Positions 7,572 through 14,889 of a stretch of 17,208 nucleotides of DNA are shown here, in pieces; the stretch's first letter is position 1; every line of letters starts with the position of its first letter. The notes below the pieces were generated by a model, which had not been told where the DNA came from, did no database searches, and saw only the letters and a program-made list of their open reading frames with translations. This stretch comes from Oceanospirillaceae bacterium UBA2001 (lineage in GTDB: Bacteria; Pseudomonadota; Gammaproteobacteria; Pseudomonadales; Balneatricaceae): the NCBI GenBank assembly GCA_002335115.1, contig DDCR01000109.1:5543-22750 (forward strand), in the 5' to 3' direction. A program made the translations under genes and the position numbers.

Positions 7572-9092
7572 ATGTTAGAAATTTTAGGGCTGCTAGCAGA
7601 TGGTTTTACGATTGTTTTTCAACTGCAAAATCTGTTACTGATTATTGGTGGGTGTGCGCTGGGTTTATTTATTGGTGCCATGCCAGGTCTAGGTTCGGTC
7701 AACGGTGTCGCTATATTGTTGCCGTTAACCTTTTTGGTGCCCCCGACTGGGGCGATCATCTTCTTAGCCGCTATTTATTACGGCGCCATGTACGGTGGTG
7801 CGATTTCATCGATTATGCTGGGCATCCCTGGGGCATCTACTGCCGTGGCAACGACCTTTGATGGACGACCGCTAGCAAAACAGGGCTTGGCAGACTTAGC
7901 CTTAACAGGGGCTGCATTTGCATCCTTTATTGGTGGCACCATCGCTGTCATTCTGTTTACCTTTTTTGCCCCGCCACTAGCACATGTGGCCTTAGTGTTT
8001 GGCGCACCTGAAGAATTTGCCCTGATGATGTTGGCCTTTGCCACTTTTGTTGGTTTAGGTAATGATGATCTGTTTAAAACGTTATTTTCAATCTGCATTG
8101 GCCTCGTATTGAGTGCGGTTGGCTTTGATATTATTTCAGGGGAACCGCGCCTAGTTCTTTGGGATATTATAGGCTTTATGCACGGCGTTAATTTTCTAGT
8201 GTTGGCGATTGGCATTTATGGCATTGGAGAAATGCTCTGGACCGTAGAGGAACATGTGCTTGGTGGTGGCAAAAGTATGATGTCAGAAGCCAATGTGACT
8301 GTTAAAAGAACCATTACCAATATCAAACTTTTGGCTAAAACTTGGAAAGCCACCATCATGGGATCCTTTTTGGGTTACTTTGTTGGCATTCTGCCAGCAG
8401 CAGGCGCCACACCTGGTTCATTGATGGCCTATGGCATAGCTAAACAAATATCAAAAGAACCTGAGAAGTTTGGTGACGGCGCTTTAGAGGGTGTTTGTGC
8501 ACCAGAGGCTGCAAATAATGCAGCAAGTACTGGCTCAATGCTGCCAATGCTGACACTGGGCATACCTGGATCACCTACAACAGCCATCCTTCTTGGGGGC
8601 ATGGTTATTTGGGGTCTTGAACCAGGTCCTAGATTATTTGTAGATCACGGTGATTTTGTGTGGGGACTCATCGCCTCATTGTATGCTGCCAATGTGTTTG
8701 CTCTTTTAATTAACATTGCCTTCATTCCTGTGTTTATAAAGATATTAAAAACACCATTTACCATACTAGCGCCTGTCATTTTTGTGTTATGCCTCATTGG
8801 TGGCTACGCACCTACCCAAGACATGCACGACGTCTGGTTAATGTTAGCTTTTGGTATTGTGGGTTATTTGATGCGCAAACTTGACTATCCACTGGCACCT
8901 GCAGTGCTTGCGATTGTACTTGGGCCATTAGCTGAGCCTGCTCTGCGCCAATCTCTTATTATTAGTGATGGTTCTTTCTCTATCTTTTTTAATCGGGCAT
9001 ACGCAGGTCCAATCATGGTGGTGGCCTTAGTGCTATTGTTTTTGCCCCTACTCAAAATGGCCTATAACAAATATCAGTCCGTAAGGTCTTAA
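7572..9092 (+). CDS. tctA: TctA: large permease subunit of the tripartite tricarboxylate transporter
   Basis: 506-aa polytopic inner-membrane permease of the TTT family, at the usual length of about 500 residues. Both halves carry the family's signature glycine/proline-rich loops: GAMPGLGSVNG with LLPLTF and then YYGAMYGGAISSIMLGIPG in the first half; ILPAAGATPGSLMAYG, APEAANNAASTGSMLPML and LGIPGSPTTAILLGG in the second. These repeated segments form the substrate path. It closes the tctCBA operon and is followed by a stem-loop at 9113-9132. The ribosome site is weak (GAG-containing purines before ATG 7572), so translation may depend on upstream coupling. Specificity is set mainly by TctC and is unknown. 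Confidence 0.95.
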   Translation: MLEILGLLADGFTIVFQLQNLLLIIGGCALGLFIGAMPGLGSVNGVAILLPLTFLVPPTGAIIFLAAIYYGAMYGGAISSIMLGIPGASTAVATTFDGRPLAKQGLADLALTGAAFASFIGGTIAVILFTFFAPPLAHVALVFGAPEEFALMMLAFATFVGLGNDDLFKTLFSICIGLVLSAVGFDIISGEPRLVLWDIIGFMHGVNFLVLAIGIYGIGEMLWTVEEHVLGGGKSMMSEANVTVKRTITNIKLLAKTWKATIMGSFLGYFVGILPAAGATPGSLMAYGIAKQISKEPEKFGDGALEGVCAPEAANNAASTGSMLPMLTLGIPGSPTTAILLGGMVIWGLEPGPRLFVDHGDFVWGLIASLYAANVFALLINIAFIPVFIKILKTPFTILAPVIFVLCLIGGYAPTQDMHDVWLMLAFGIVGYLMRKLDYPLAPAVLAIVLGPLAEPALRQSLIISDGSFSIFFNRAYAGPIMVVALVLLFLPLLKMAYNKYQSVRS

Positions 9093-9434
9093 TGTTTGCA
9101 CGTTCCAAATAAAGACCCTAGCTTTAGGGTCTACATATCTTTGAATCAATACCTAGCTTCGCACAAAGATCTTTAGCCTGATCAGTCGAAGATACCTCGA
9201 TTACTGGGCATGGCCCACATTGCTGCTAGGTAAAGGTCATAGTGCAGATTCGTGTGCTTTGCTAATGCTCAGAACAGTAAAAACTCACTTATCGTCTATC
9301 CTTATACTTTCTAGTGGTAATTTATAAGGTTCCTTTAAGGGAATAATAAAGCGTTTGGTCGGGTTGCCCCCATTTATTTCAACCCAATTAGCTCAAGCGA
9401 AAGACGCCTTTTGCAAGGTGCCTTGATTAGGGTT
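9093..9434. other. Convergent intergenic region between tctA and the aminotransferase
   Basis: No gene seen. It holds a strong stem-loop (9113-9132), a wider inverted repeat TACCTAGC (9150-9157) / GCTAGGTA (9225-9232) enclosing smaller palindromes (TGGGC-ATG-GCCCA at 9205-9217), and GGGTTG (9361-9366) / CAACCC (9380-9385). The first is a good terminator candidate; the others could be chance. It has no tRNA-like T-loop on either strand. Confidence 0.45.
9113..9132. terminator. Stem-loop between convergent genes, probable terminator
   Basis: Perfect 8-bp stem AGACCCTA / TAGGGTCT with a 4-nt loop (GCTT), 20 bp after tctA. Read on the minus strand the stem is followed by a T-rich TTTATTT, so it could also stop transcription from the aminotransferase operon. 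On the plus strand the trailing T-run is poor. Confidence 0.6.
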
Positions 9435-10757
9435 CTATTTCGCCATTTGTTCCAGAGCCTTTCCGGCTGCTTCAATTGAGACATCGATGTCACTCTGCGT
9501 ATGTTCTGTACAACTTAGATTGTGCAGAATTTTGTTGCCGCTAAAGAATATGCCCTGATCACGCATTAACTGGGAAAATACGCCATATTTAGCAAGATCA
9601 ACCGTGCCGCAGAAATCACGATACCCAGTAATTGCATCAAGATCAGTAAACACTGGGTGGAACATAGAACCAACGTTTTGCACGACCATATTTTGGCCTG
9701 TTTCTTTGGCTACCAAATTGAGTCTGCGCGTCATTTGCTCACCGATGTCGCTGATCTTTTTGAAATTAGCAAAATTGTCTTTGCTCATTTCTTCCAGCAT
9801 AGTCTTGGCCGCATAGAGGCCCAAACGCGGAGCATTATGGCTGCCATAATGTAATACCTTACCGTATTCAATGCTTTCCATGATGTGATCAGGGCCCGCA
9901 ATGGCAGCCACTGGAAAACCTTGCCCTAGGGCCTTGCCGTAGGTGACGATGTCTGGTTGTAGGCCATACAGTTCAGCAGCACCACCTGGAGCAACTCGAA
10001 AGCCAGTCACAGTTTCATCAAGGTAGAACAGCACTTTATAAGCGCGGCACAGTTCTTGGGCCCGCTTCAGATAGCCCGGTTTGGGTGGAATTACCCCCAT
10101 ATTGGACATGACACCCTCCATGACTAAACAGGCAATTTCGCGGCCATGCACTTCTAACACCCGTTCCAGTGCTTCTTCATCGTTCCAGACACAGACTAGC
10201 GTGTCTTCAATCGAGCCTGGTGTGAGGCCTGAACTGTCGGGAATGCGCACTGGATCATTTGGATGGCCCAATGTTGTTACTGGTTGAGGGTTAGTGCTGA
10301 CCAGCAGGCCATCGTACCAGCCATGATAATGACCCTCAAATTTGAGTACCTTGCGCTTGCCTGTGATACCGCGGGCCATACGCACGGCAGTCATGCAGGC
10401 TTCAGTTCCAGTATTGGCAAACCGAACCTTGTCGACATGGGGCAGCATATTTACCATTAACTCGGCGGTTTCCACCTCAACCTCTAGAGCGGTAGCAAAA
10501 TGGGTACCACCCGCAACTTTCTCCTGAACGATTTCGACAATCTTGGGGTGTGCATGGCCTAGCGGTAGGCACCCGAAAGATAGCTGCCAGTCAATAAATT
10601 CGTTGCCGTCCACATCCCAAATACGTGCTCCTTTTCCCTCACGCATGTAGGGTGGGTAAGGTTTATAGTTCATTGGCCCGCGAGAAGCTGAACTGCAGCC
10701 CTCAACAAGCACCTTCATTGCACGTTGGAAGAATTTTTCAGATTCAGTCATTTGCAT
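9435..10757 (-). CDS. Class III PLP aminotransferase, glutamate-1-semialdehyde aminomutase (HemL)-like
   Basis: 440-aa PLP-dependent enzyme of the HemL-type branch of class III aminotransferases. Seen: GTHFATALEVEVE (84-96), NTGTEA (115-120) for the cofactor phosphate, the EGHYHGWYDG helix (141-150), VMSNMG (216-221), LDETVTGFR (246-254) with D247 contacting the pyridine nitrogen, and the Schiff-base lysine K275 in TYGKALGQGFP. True HemL usually has a small-residue GxSFG-type loop where this protein has GTHFA, and no haem genes are nearby. A catabolic or biosynthetic aminotransferase (beta-amino acid, or stereo-inverting amino acid types are known in this branch) is therefore likelier than tetrapyrrole synthesis. 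ATG 10757 follows an AGG-containing site (AGTAGGTAAC on the minus strand). It lies 38 bp after the LDH/MDH-like gene, apparently in one operon. Confidence 0.88.
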   Translation of the reverse strand: MQMTESEKFFQRAMKVLVEGCSSASRGPMNYKPYPPYMREGKGARIWDVDGNEFIDWQLSFGCLPLGHAHPKIVEIVQEKVAGGTHFATALEVEVETAELMVNMLPHVDKVRFANTGTEACMTAVRMARGITGKRKVLKFEGHYHGWYDGLLVSTNPQPVTTLGHPNDPVRIPDSSGLTPGSIEDTLVCVWNDEEALERVLEVHGREIACLVMEGVMSNMGVIPPKPGYLKRAQELCRAYKVLFYLDETVTGFRVAPGGAAELYGLQPDIVTYGKALGQGFPVAAIAGPDHIMESIEYGKVLHYGSHNAPRLGLYAAKTMLEEMSKDNFANFKKISDIGEQMTRRLNLVAKETGQNMVVQNVGSMFHPVFTDLDAITGYRDFCGTVDLAKYGVFSQLMRDQGIFFSGNKILHNLSCTEHTQSDIDVSIEAAGKALEQMAK

Positions 10758-10795
10758 TTTTGTTACCTACTTTGTTTGCATTGCTTGGTCAGGGT

Positions 10796-11866
10796 TTAGT
10801 GAGCCGCCAGAATGGCATTAGCTTGAGCATCAACATTTGACATACTCAAACGTTCGAATGACTTGCCAAGCAACTTGTGAAAAGCCTGTTGTGTTGCTTC
10901 AGTGAAAACAACTGTTCCATTATTTTCTATGAGTTGGATTCCGTCCCATTTTAACGACTGGGTGTTGGCCTCAAGTGCTTGCTCTAGCGACCATTCTGGT
11001 GGCAAAGATATTTCTATTTTTGAACGGCTGACTGTGACAGGGTAGCCCCCAACCAAGTCTTTGACTCCCGGCAAGTGAATATCGACATCAGTTGAAGAGG
11101 TAAGCGCCCGAAGTGCCATAAGGCCAGCCGAAGCCGTAACACGATTGAAGTGCAGATCGTAAGGAAACCCAAAGGGTTCGCGTAAAACTTTGTTGGCAAG
11201 CGCTGTGTGATCTTGGCCGTTCACTGTTGCCTTTAGCAAATAGGGTGGCAGCTCTTGGCCAGCATTGTCGTTCAATACGAAGTATTCAAAGGCATGTTGG
11301 GCCACCAGATGAATAGAAACTGCTGACGGTGCACAGCCAAGATGTCGTGCCACACCCGCTTTTATCTTTGGAATGGGTTCTTGAACATTGCCGATGCCAC
11401 AATCTGGACCAAATCCAGATCTATTGAGTACTGGGTTAATCACGTCTGGGTAAGACGCACCTATCCAGAGCGCCCCAGTATTTGCTTCGCCTATTTTATC
11501 CCTAAATTTGGCCATCAAAGAAAGATGCAGTGACATATAGCCAGCGAAGGGCAGTGCGGGCTTATTTGATCCATCTAATTTCCACCAGGGCATCAAGGAT
11601 GGGGCGCTAAAAATGATGTCAGGATTAACCCGACGCAAATTGTGCACGAAGGATGGTTGATCAATATCAAACTCCGCTGCCTCAATGATTGGATAATACC
11701 CTTCAATTCCAGCGCCAATAATAGCGTTATTGGCACGCTGCACGGCTTTTATCCTGCTTCGACTACCAACCACTACCTTACTGAACAGGTCTGAACGCGC
11801 CACACATTCCAGCAGTGCTGTGCTTAATTCGCCCAGTGACAAGATAAGAAGTTTGGGTTTAGTCAA
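10796..11866 (-). CDS. Rossmann-fold protein resembling lactate/malate dehydrogenases, function unknown
   Basis: 356 aa; not a family I can name. The N-terminus looks like an NAD(P)-binding strand-turn-helix (LLILSLGELSTALLE, 6-20) with a basic SRSR (35-38), followed by NPDIIFSAPS (81-90). The middle follows the LDH/MDH plan by eye: GASYPDVINPVL (136-147, like the TNPVDV loop), GIGN (157-160), LGCAPSAV (176-183) and VAQHAFEY (188-195), where H191 would be the catalytic His. The substrate-carboxylate Arg of LDH appears to be Lys169, so substrate or activity may differ. The start is a TTG: GAGG lies 9 nt upstream on the minus strand, and an in-frame stop lies just two codons upstream. The aminotransferase follows in the same operon. 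A dehydrogenase making a 2-oxo acid for transamination is plausible but inferred. Confidence 0.8.
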   Translation of the reverse strand: MTKPKLLILSLGELSTALLECVARSDLFSKVVVGSRSRIKAVQRANNAIIGAGIEGYYPIIEAAEFDIDQPSFVHNLRRVNPDIIFSAPSLMPWWKLDGSNKPALPFAGYMSLHLSLMAKFRDKIGEANTGALWIGASYPDVINPVLNRSGFGPDCGIGNVQEPIPKIKAGVARHLGCAPSAVSIHLVAQHAFEYFVLNDNAGQELPPYLLKATVNGQDHTALANKVLREPFGFPYDLHFNRVTASAGLMALRALTSSTDVDIHLPGVKDLVGGYPVTVSRSKIEISLPPEWSLEQALEANTQSLKWDGIQLIENNGTVVFTEATQQAFHKLLGKSFERLSMSNVDAQANAILAAH

Positions 11867-11924
11867 TGTTCAAAACCTCAAATAATTGGGTGGCCACAGG
11901 GTCTAGAATAACAAACGCCTTGAG

Positions 11925-11979
11925 CAAAACATGGTGTTTTCTCAGAGGATCAATCCTATGCGCCATGAATCATGTTTTG
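11925..11979 (-). repeat. Interrupted inverted repeat in the leader of the LDH-like/aminotransferase operon
   Basis: 9-bp perfect arms CAAAACATG (11925-11933) and CATGTTTTG (11971-11979) enclose 37 nt. An alternative pairing CATGG / CCATG (11930-11934 / 11963-11967) and a small GGA-TCAA-TCC hairpin lie inside. It begins about 60 bp upstream of the TTG start at 11866, so it could be a structured leader or a spaced operator. Confidence 0.35.
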
Positions 11980-12100
11980 TGTTTGCTTTTATAGTCTTAA
12001 GGACGATGCAATAAACTAATTTTCAGAATATCATGCTCTCCTGGATCAGAAAAGTTGTTTCCTCAAGCCACAACCAATTGGCTAAATGGCTTCGTTAAAA

Positions 12101-12121
12101 AAGATGATATCCGATCATCTT
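12101..12121 (-). terminator. Probable intrinsic terminator of the SRAP gene
   Basis: On the minus strand, AAGATGAT and ATCATCTT pair perfectly (8 bp, 5-nt loop) and are followed directly by further Ts (run of six in all), the classical stem-plus-U-tract layout. The stem is AT-rich. It lies about 155 nt after the SRAP stop codon. Confidence 0.55.
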
Positions 12122-12143
12122 GCTCTATATCCAAGGAGATAAG

Positions 12144-12171
12144 AGGCTTAAATTTTGGCTTGTTTAAGCCT
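12144..12171. terminator. Stem-loop downstream of the SRAP gene
   Basis: Perfect 9-bp stem AGGCTTAAA (12144-12152) / TTTAAGCCT (12163-12171) with a 10-nt loop. On the minus strand it precedes the U-tract hairpin at 12101-12121. It has no T-run of its own, so it may stabilise the mRNA 3' end or act in tandem with that terminator. Confidence 0.4.
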
Positions 12172-12274
12172 AGATAACGCTGATTGAATTAGGGCAATCG
12201 CATCCCAGAGAGACAGATGGTTTGTATTGAAACTAGCAACGGGAAAATTATCACCACCCAATCAACACTTTGGT

Positions 12275-12931
12275 CTATATCAAACTAATTTGATCGGCAT
12301 ATTTGCCTGCAGGGGCCAGACATTGCTCACCTTCGTGCCGAGCGTTATCGACAAATGATGAGCACTCATAAATTTTTAAGGCGCCTGTGTATGGTTGGCA
12401 CATGTCTAACAGGGCTTGTGAGTCTGAGAGCTTCAACCATTGTTTGGCTTGGCTGGGGTCTAATATTACAGGTGACCGATGATGGAACTCTGCCATTTCC
12501 ACAGTAGGGCCAGTGGTGATGATATTGGCCTGCCAGCCTGCATCGGTGGGTTTAGCAAATGCCGCCAAGAACATTGCACCTTGGGGTGTTGATATGTGAA
12601 ATCGGGTGTCACGCCCACGCCATTGGGGATATAGCTTGGTATCAGGCCATTCATAAAACCCATTAACGGGCACCAGACATTTATAACGCGCTAGCCAGTC
12701 TCTTAGCTCGGGTCGTTTAATGATTGTGCTGGCACGAGAGTTGGGGTGGGAAAAACCATTAAAGTCGATACCCCAGCGCACCTGAGTGGTTTGCTTTTGA
12801 GTGATGACATTGATTAACGTTCCAGGTGCCACGTTCCATCGTGGCTCAAACTCAGGCAACACGGGCATGCCGAGGTCTTTCATTAGGGCTTGAATGTAAG
12901 GATTCTCAGATACGTTGAGGCGACCACACAT
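12275..12931 (-). CDS. SRAP-domain protein (YedK/HMCES family), abasic-site DNA-protein crosslinker
   Basis: 218-aa SRAP protein. Family members bind abasic sites in single-stranded DNA and crosslink through the N-terminal cysteine after Met removal. All hallmarks are present: MCGR at the N-terminus (C2), RWNVAPG (31-37), NSRAST (64-69; N64), LVPVNGFYEW (86-95; E94) and EFHHRSPVIL (148-157; H150), where the usual HDRMP is HHRSP. Length is normal. The ATG has AAAGGAG upstream on the minus strand. Although the family is called SOS-response-associated, I find no CTGT-N8-ACAG LexA box in the 225 bp upstream and no SOS genes beside it. It appears monocistronic, with hairpins at 12101-12171 behind it. 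Confidence 0.95.
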   Translation of the reverse strand: MCGRLNVSENPYIQALMKDLGMPVLPEFEPRWNVAPGTLINVITQKQTTQVRWGIDFNGFSHPNSRASTIIKRPELRDWLARYKCLVPVNGFYEWPDTKLYPQWRGRDTRFHISTPQGAMFLAAFAKPTDAGWQANIITTGPTVEMAEFHHRSPVILDPSQAKQWLKLSDSQALLDMCQPYTGALKIYECSSFVDNARHEGEQCLAPAGKYADQISLI

Positions 12932-13156
12932 GTTAACCCACTCCTTTAGCCTAAACCAAAAAGACTCAGCTTTGTTGGCGCTCGCTTAATCATACATATT
13001 TTGATACTGCACAAAAACCAAAAACGCTTTATGACTTAACGACCATAAAATGTTTCTGCTTGATCATTTCGGTATACATAGACAATTTGACCCCCCAATT
13101 TTTTGAATTGTATTGAGTGTGTTGCCTGCGCTACCTTGAGCCTAATTTTTTTGGCG

Positions 13157-13534
13157 TCAATGAAGTTTCCTTTTTTCCAGGCTTAGTTTTCCTTTAAGAC
13201 TCATGATGTACGCCGCCCCTGCTAATAACAACACAGAACCTGACTCACCCATAAGAACCATCGCATCCATATCCTTGCCGTGCATAACAATCAAACGGCA
13301 CAGGGCGGTTATTGCAATGATAATAGGCAGGGTGACAGGTATTCTTGAAGAACTCGTATAAGCACCAACCATGCCGATGATCTCAGCGTAGATAAAAAGC
13401 GTGAATAGCTTTTCTATCTGCAGGTCATAATCAATAATTGCAGTGTATATTTCGATCAATGCCGCTGCGAAGGCCCCAGCACCGATAACAAGAAGAATTG
13501 ACTTCTCACCCCATTCAAAAATCATTTTTGTCAT
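13157..13534 (-). CDS. PsiE-family (phosphate-starvation-inducible E) small membrane protein
   Basis: 125-aa inner-membrane protein with the PsiE-family layout: four hydrophobic segments, at roughly 14-30, 45-60, 68-82 and 96-110. The signature parts are visible: LFTLFIYAEIIGMVGAYTSS in the second segment, then RIPVTLPIIIAITALCRLIV and the HGKDMD motif after the third. The molecular role of PsiE proteins is poorly known; E. coli psiE belongs to the Pho regulon and responds to cAMP-CRP. I chose the ATG at 13534 because GAGGG lies 7 nt upstream on the minus strand, whereas the ATG two codons earlier (13540) is only 1 nt from it. I see no clear Pho box upstream, so phosphate control is not supported here. 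Flanking genes look unrelated. Confidence 0.88.
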   Translation of the reverse strand: MTKMIFEWGEKSILLVIGAGAFAAALIEIYTAIIDYDLQIEKLFTLFIYAEIIGMVGAYTSSSRIPVTLPIIIAITALCRLIVMHGKDMDAMVLMGESGSVLLLAGAAYIMSLKGKLSLEKRKLH

Positions 13535-13708
13535 GCTCATACCCTCGACCTATAACTCGAAGTCACTTAGGAAAACCTGCGTTGTTCATCCCCTTGAACA
13601 TACTATAACTAGGGTTAACTCACAACAGCTTGTCTAGCGTCTTCAATTGTATTAGTGAGCTTTTATCCAACGCTTAGTGGTTTAACTTCTTCTTGCATTG
13701 AGTCAGCC

Positions 13709-14665
13709 TTACACTTGGGTTTGAAGTAAAATTTGTTTCCAAATGGCAATATCATCAATAAGTGTGGTTTCCCTGCGCAGACCCCATGGCCCAAACTCAA
13801 CATGGCTTACCCCCATGACATGAACCTCTGCACCTGTGGGCGCCCCGTATCGACCATAACCTTCATGCTTTCCCGTTAAAGACCAACGAATTGCACTGCG
13901 CGGACCGAACATAGCATCATGGCGGCCAATCTGGTGTTCAATTTTAAAGTCGGCATAAGGAAATGCACTGCGTAAGCCAATAAAGAATGCTTTCACCACA
14001 TCAATTCCATGTGCTTCAACACCGCAGGGGTAGGCTAAATGACATGCTCTATCATATGCGTCTTCGATAACACCAAACTCAGTAAGCATGATTTTTTGCA
14101 AGATTTCTGCATGTTTTTGACCCCACTCATTATTATTGCCTGCACCAGTATAGGGTCCTAAAATGTCAGTCTTGGGGGTCAGGGGAAAGGCTAAATCGCC
14201 TGAATCGATTAGAGCTTGGGCTGCCTCTTGTGCTGTTTGGCCAAGTTGTGTGGCGATAGCGCCATTGTCACGGATGAGCCATTCGTCCCATACCCGATTG
14301 CCATGGCAAAAAGTGTCGGCAATGGTTCGAAAAATAACCTTAATGCCGGTGGTGGGGCCAAAGACTCCACCCCTATGAGTGGCTGTTGACACAATTCGAT
14401 GAGAGGATAAAAAGCCCTGTTCATCATCTCCACACCAGATCACATCCTCCCCCAGTAATTGTCGATCTGGAAACTCGGTCAGCGTTGCCATGGTATTTGC
14501 TTTACCTATGCTGTTACCTTGGCTAATGCCAGCAGGAGTTCTTACCACCAAATTTTCACTATAATGCCAGTCAAGAGCAGCAATATCTCGGCCTTCCCAA
14601 ATTTGCGCTGTACATTTGAGGATGTAATCTGGCAGGTTTTCATACTTAGGGTCAAAGTCTTTCAA
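13709..14665 (-). CDS. Protein with two tandem SnoaL/NTF2-like domains
   Basis: 318 aa with two NTF2-like cone folds of the SnoaL (polyketide-cyclase/ester-cyclase-like) type. The first spans about 12-137 (tryptophan-rich start DYILKCTAQIWEGRD, end VWDEWLIRDNGAI). The second spans about 185-316 (start KHAEILQKIMLTEFG, end LRRETTLIDDIAIWKQIL). Both contain a parallel block, GPTTGIKV (103-110) and GAPTGAEV (274-281), followed about 20 residues on by a charged E-x-x-x-x-D strand (EWLIRD, ETTLIDD). This suggests internal duplication. Such domains are small-molecule binding or isomerase/hydratase folds; no catalytic residues can be assigned. The start appears to be TTG (minus strand), with GGTGA 5 nt upstream and no ATG or GTG before the in-frame stop, so the exact start is uncertain. 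It is divergent from the IMPase gene across 224 bp. Confidence 0.82.
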   Translation of the reverse strand: MKDFDPKYENLPDYILKCTAQIWEGRDIAALDWHYSENLVVRTPAGISQGNSIGKANTMATLTEFPDRQLLGEDVIWCGDDEQGFLSSHRIVSTATHRGGVFGPTTGIKVIFRTIADTFCHGNRVWDEWLIRDNGAIATQLGQTAQEAAQALIDSGDLAFPLTPKTDILGPYTGAGNNNEWGQKHAEILQKIMLTEFGVIEDAYDRACHLAYPCGVEAHGIDVVKAFFIGLRSAFPYADFKIEHQIGRHDAMFGPRSAIRWSLTGKHEGYGRYGAPTGAEVHVMGVSHVEFGPWGLRRETTLIDDIAIWKQILLQTQV

Positions 14666-14837
14666 AGGGTCACCATAACGGTCGAAAAGTTAAACTTGTT
14701 AAATCGATTATAATGCACTTGGGCTTTGAATTGGTTTATGTCTAAATGAGATTGGATGAAAAAAGTGGATAGTGTCTGATGGATGCGTATTCAAATGGTT
14801 CGTCAAGCCGTTATCAATACACATCGGTTATGTGTGA

Positions 14838-14865
14838 TTGAACAAGTTTGATAGGTAAGTATTAA
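14838..14865 (+). promoter_or_regulatory. Candidate promoter of the inositol-monophosphatase-family gene
   Basis: TTGAAC (14838-14843) and TATTAA (14860-14865), 16 bp apart, 25 bp before ATG 14890. Each matches consensus at 4/6. Weak, placed by eye. Confidence 0.27.
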
Positions 14866-14889
14866 AATTAATGTTGATAGGGGGCATTT

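Larger units (their letters stand above)
11867..12274. other. Hairpin-rich intergenic region
   Basis: No coding sequence seen in 408 bp. It carries four inverted repeats: 11925-11979, AAGCCA/TGGCTT (12065-12070 / 12087-12092), 12101-12121 and 12144-12171. The left part should hold the promoter and leader of the minus-strand LDH-like/aminotransferase operon. The right part is the 3' region of the minus-strand SRAP gene. Confidence 0.5.

Noticed and set aside
7778..8215. 145-aa open frame on the minus strand inside tctA
   Set aside because: It is antisense to a clear TctA coding sequence, its product is basic and low in family-like motifs, and no ribosome site or promoter supports it.
9150..9232. 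tRNA-like cloverleaf suggested by the 8-bp terminal pairing
   Set aside because: Neither strand shows a GGTTCRANYCC T-arm, a proper D-arm or a consistent anticodon stem.
9361..9385. GGGTTG/CAACCC repeat as terminator of the aminotransferase operon
   Set aside because: Six-bp stem with a 13-nt loop and no T-run in the minus direction; the 9113-9132 hairpin is a better candidate.
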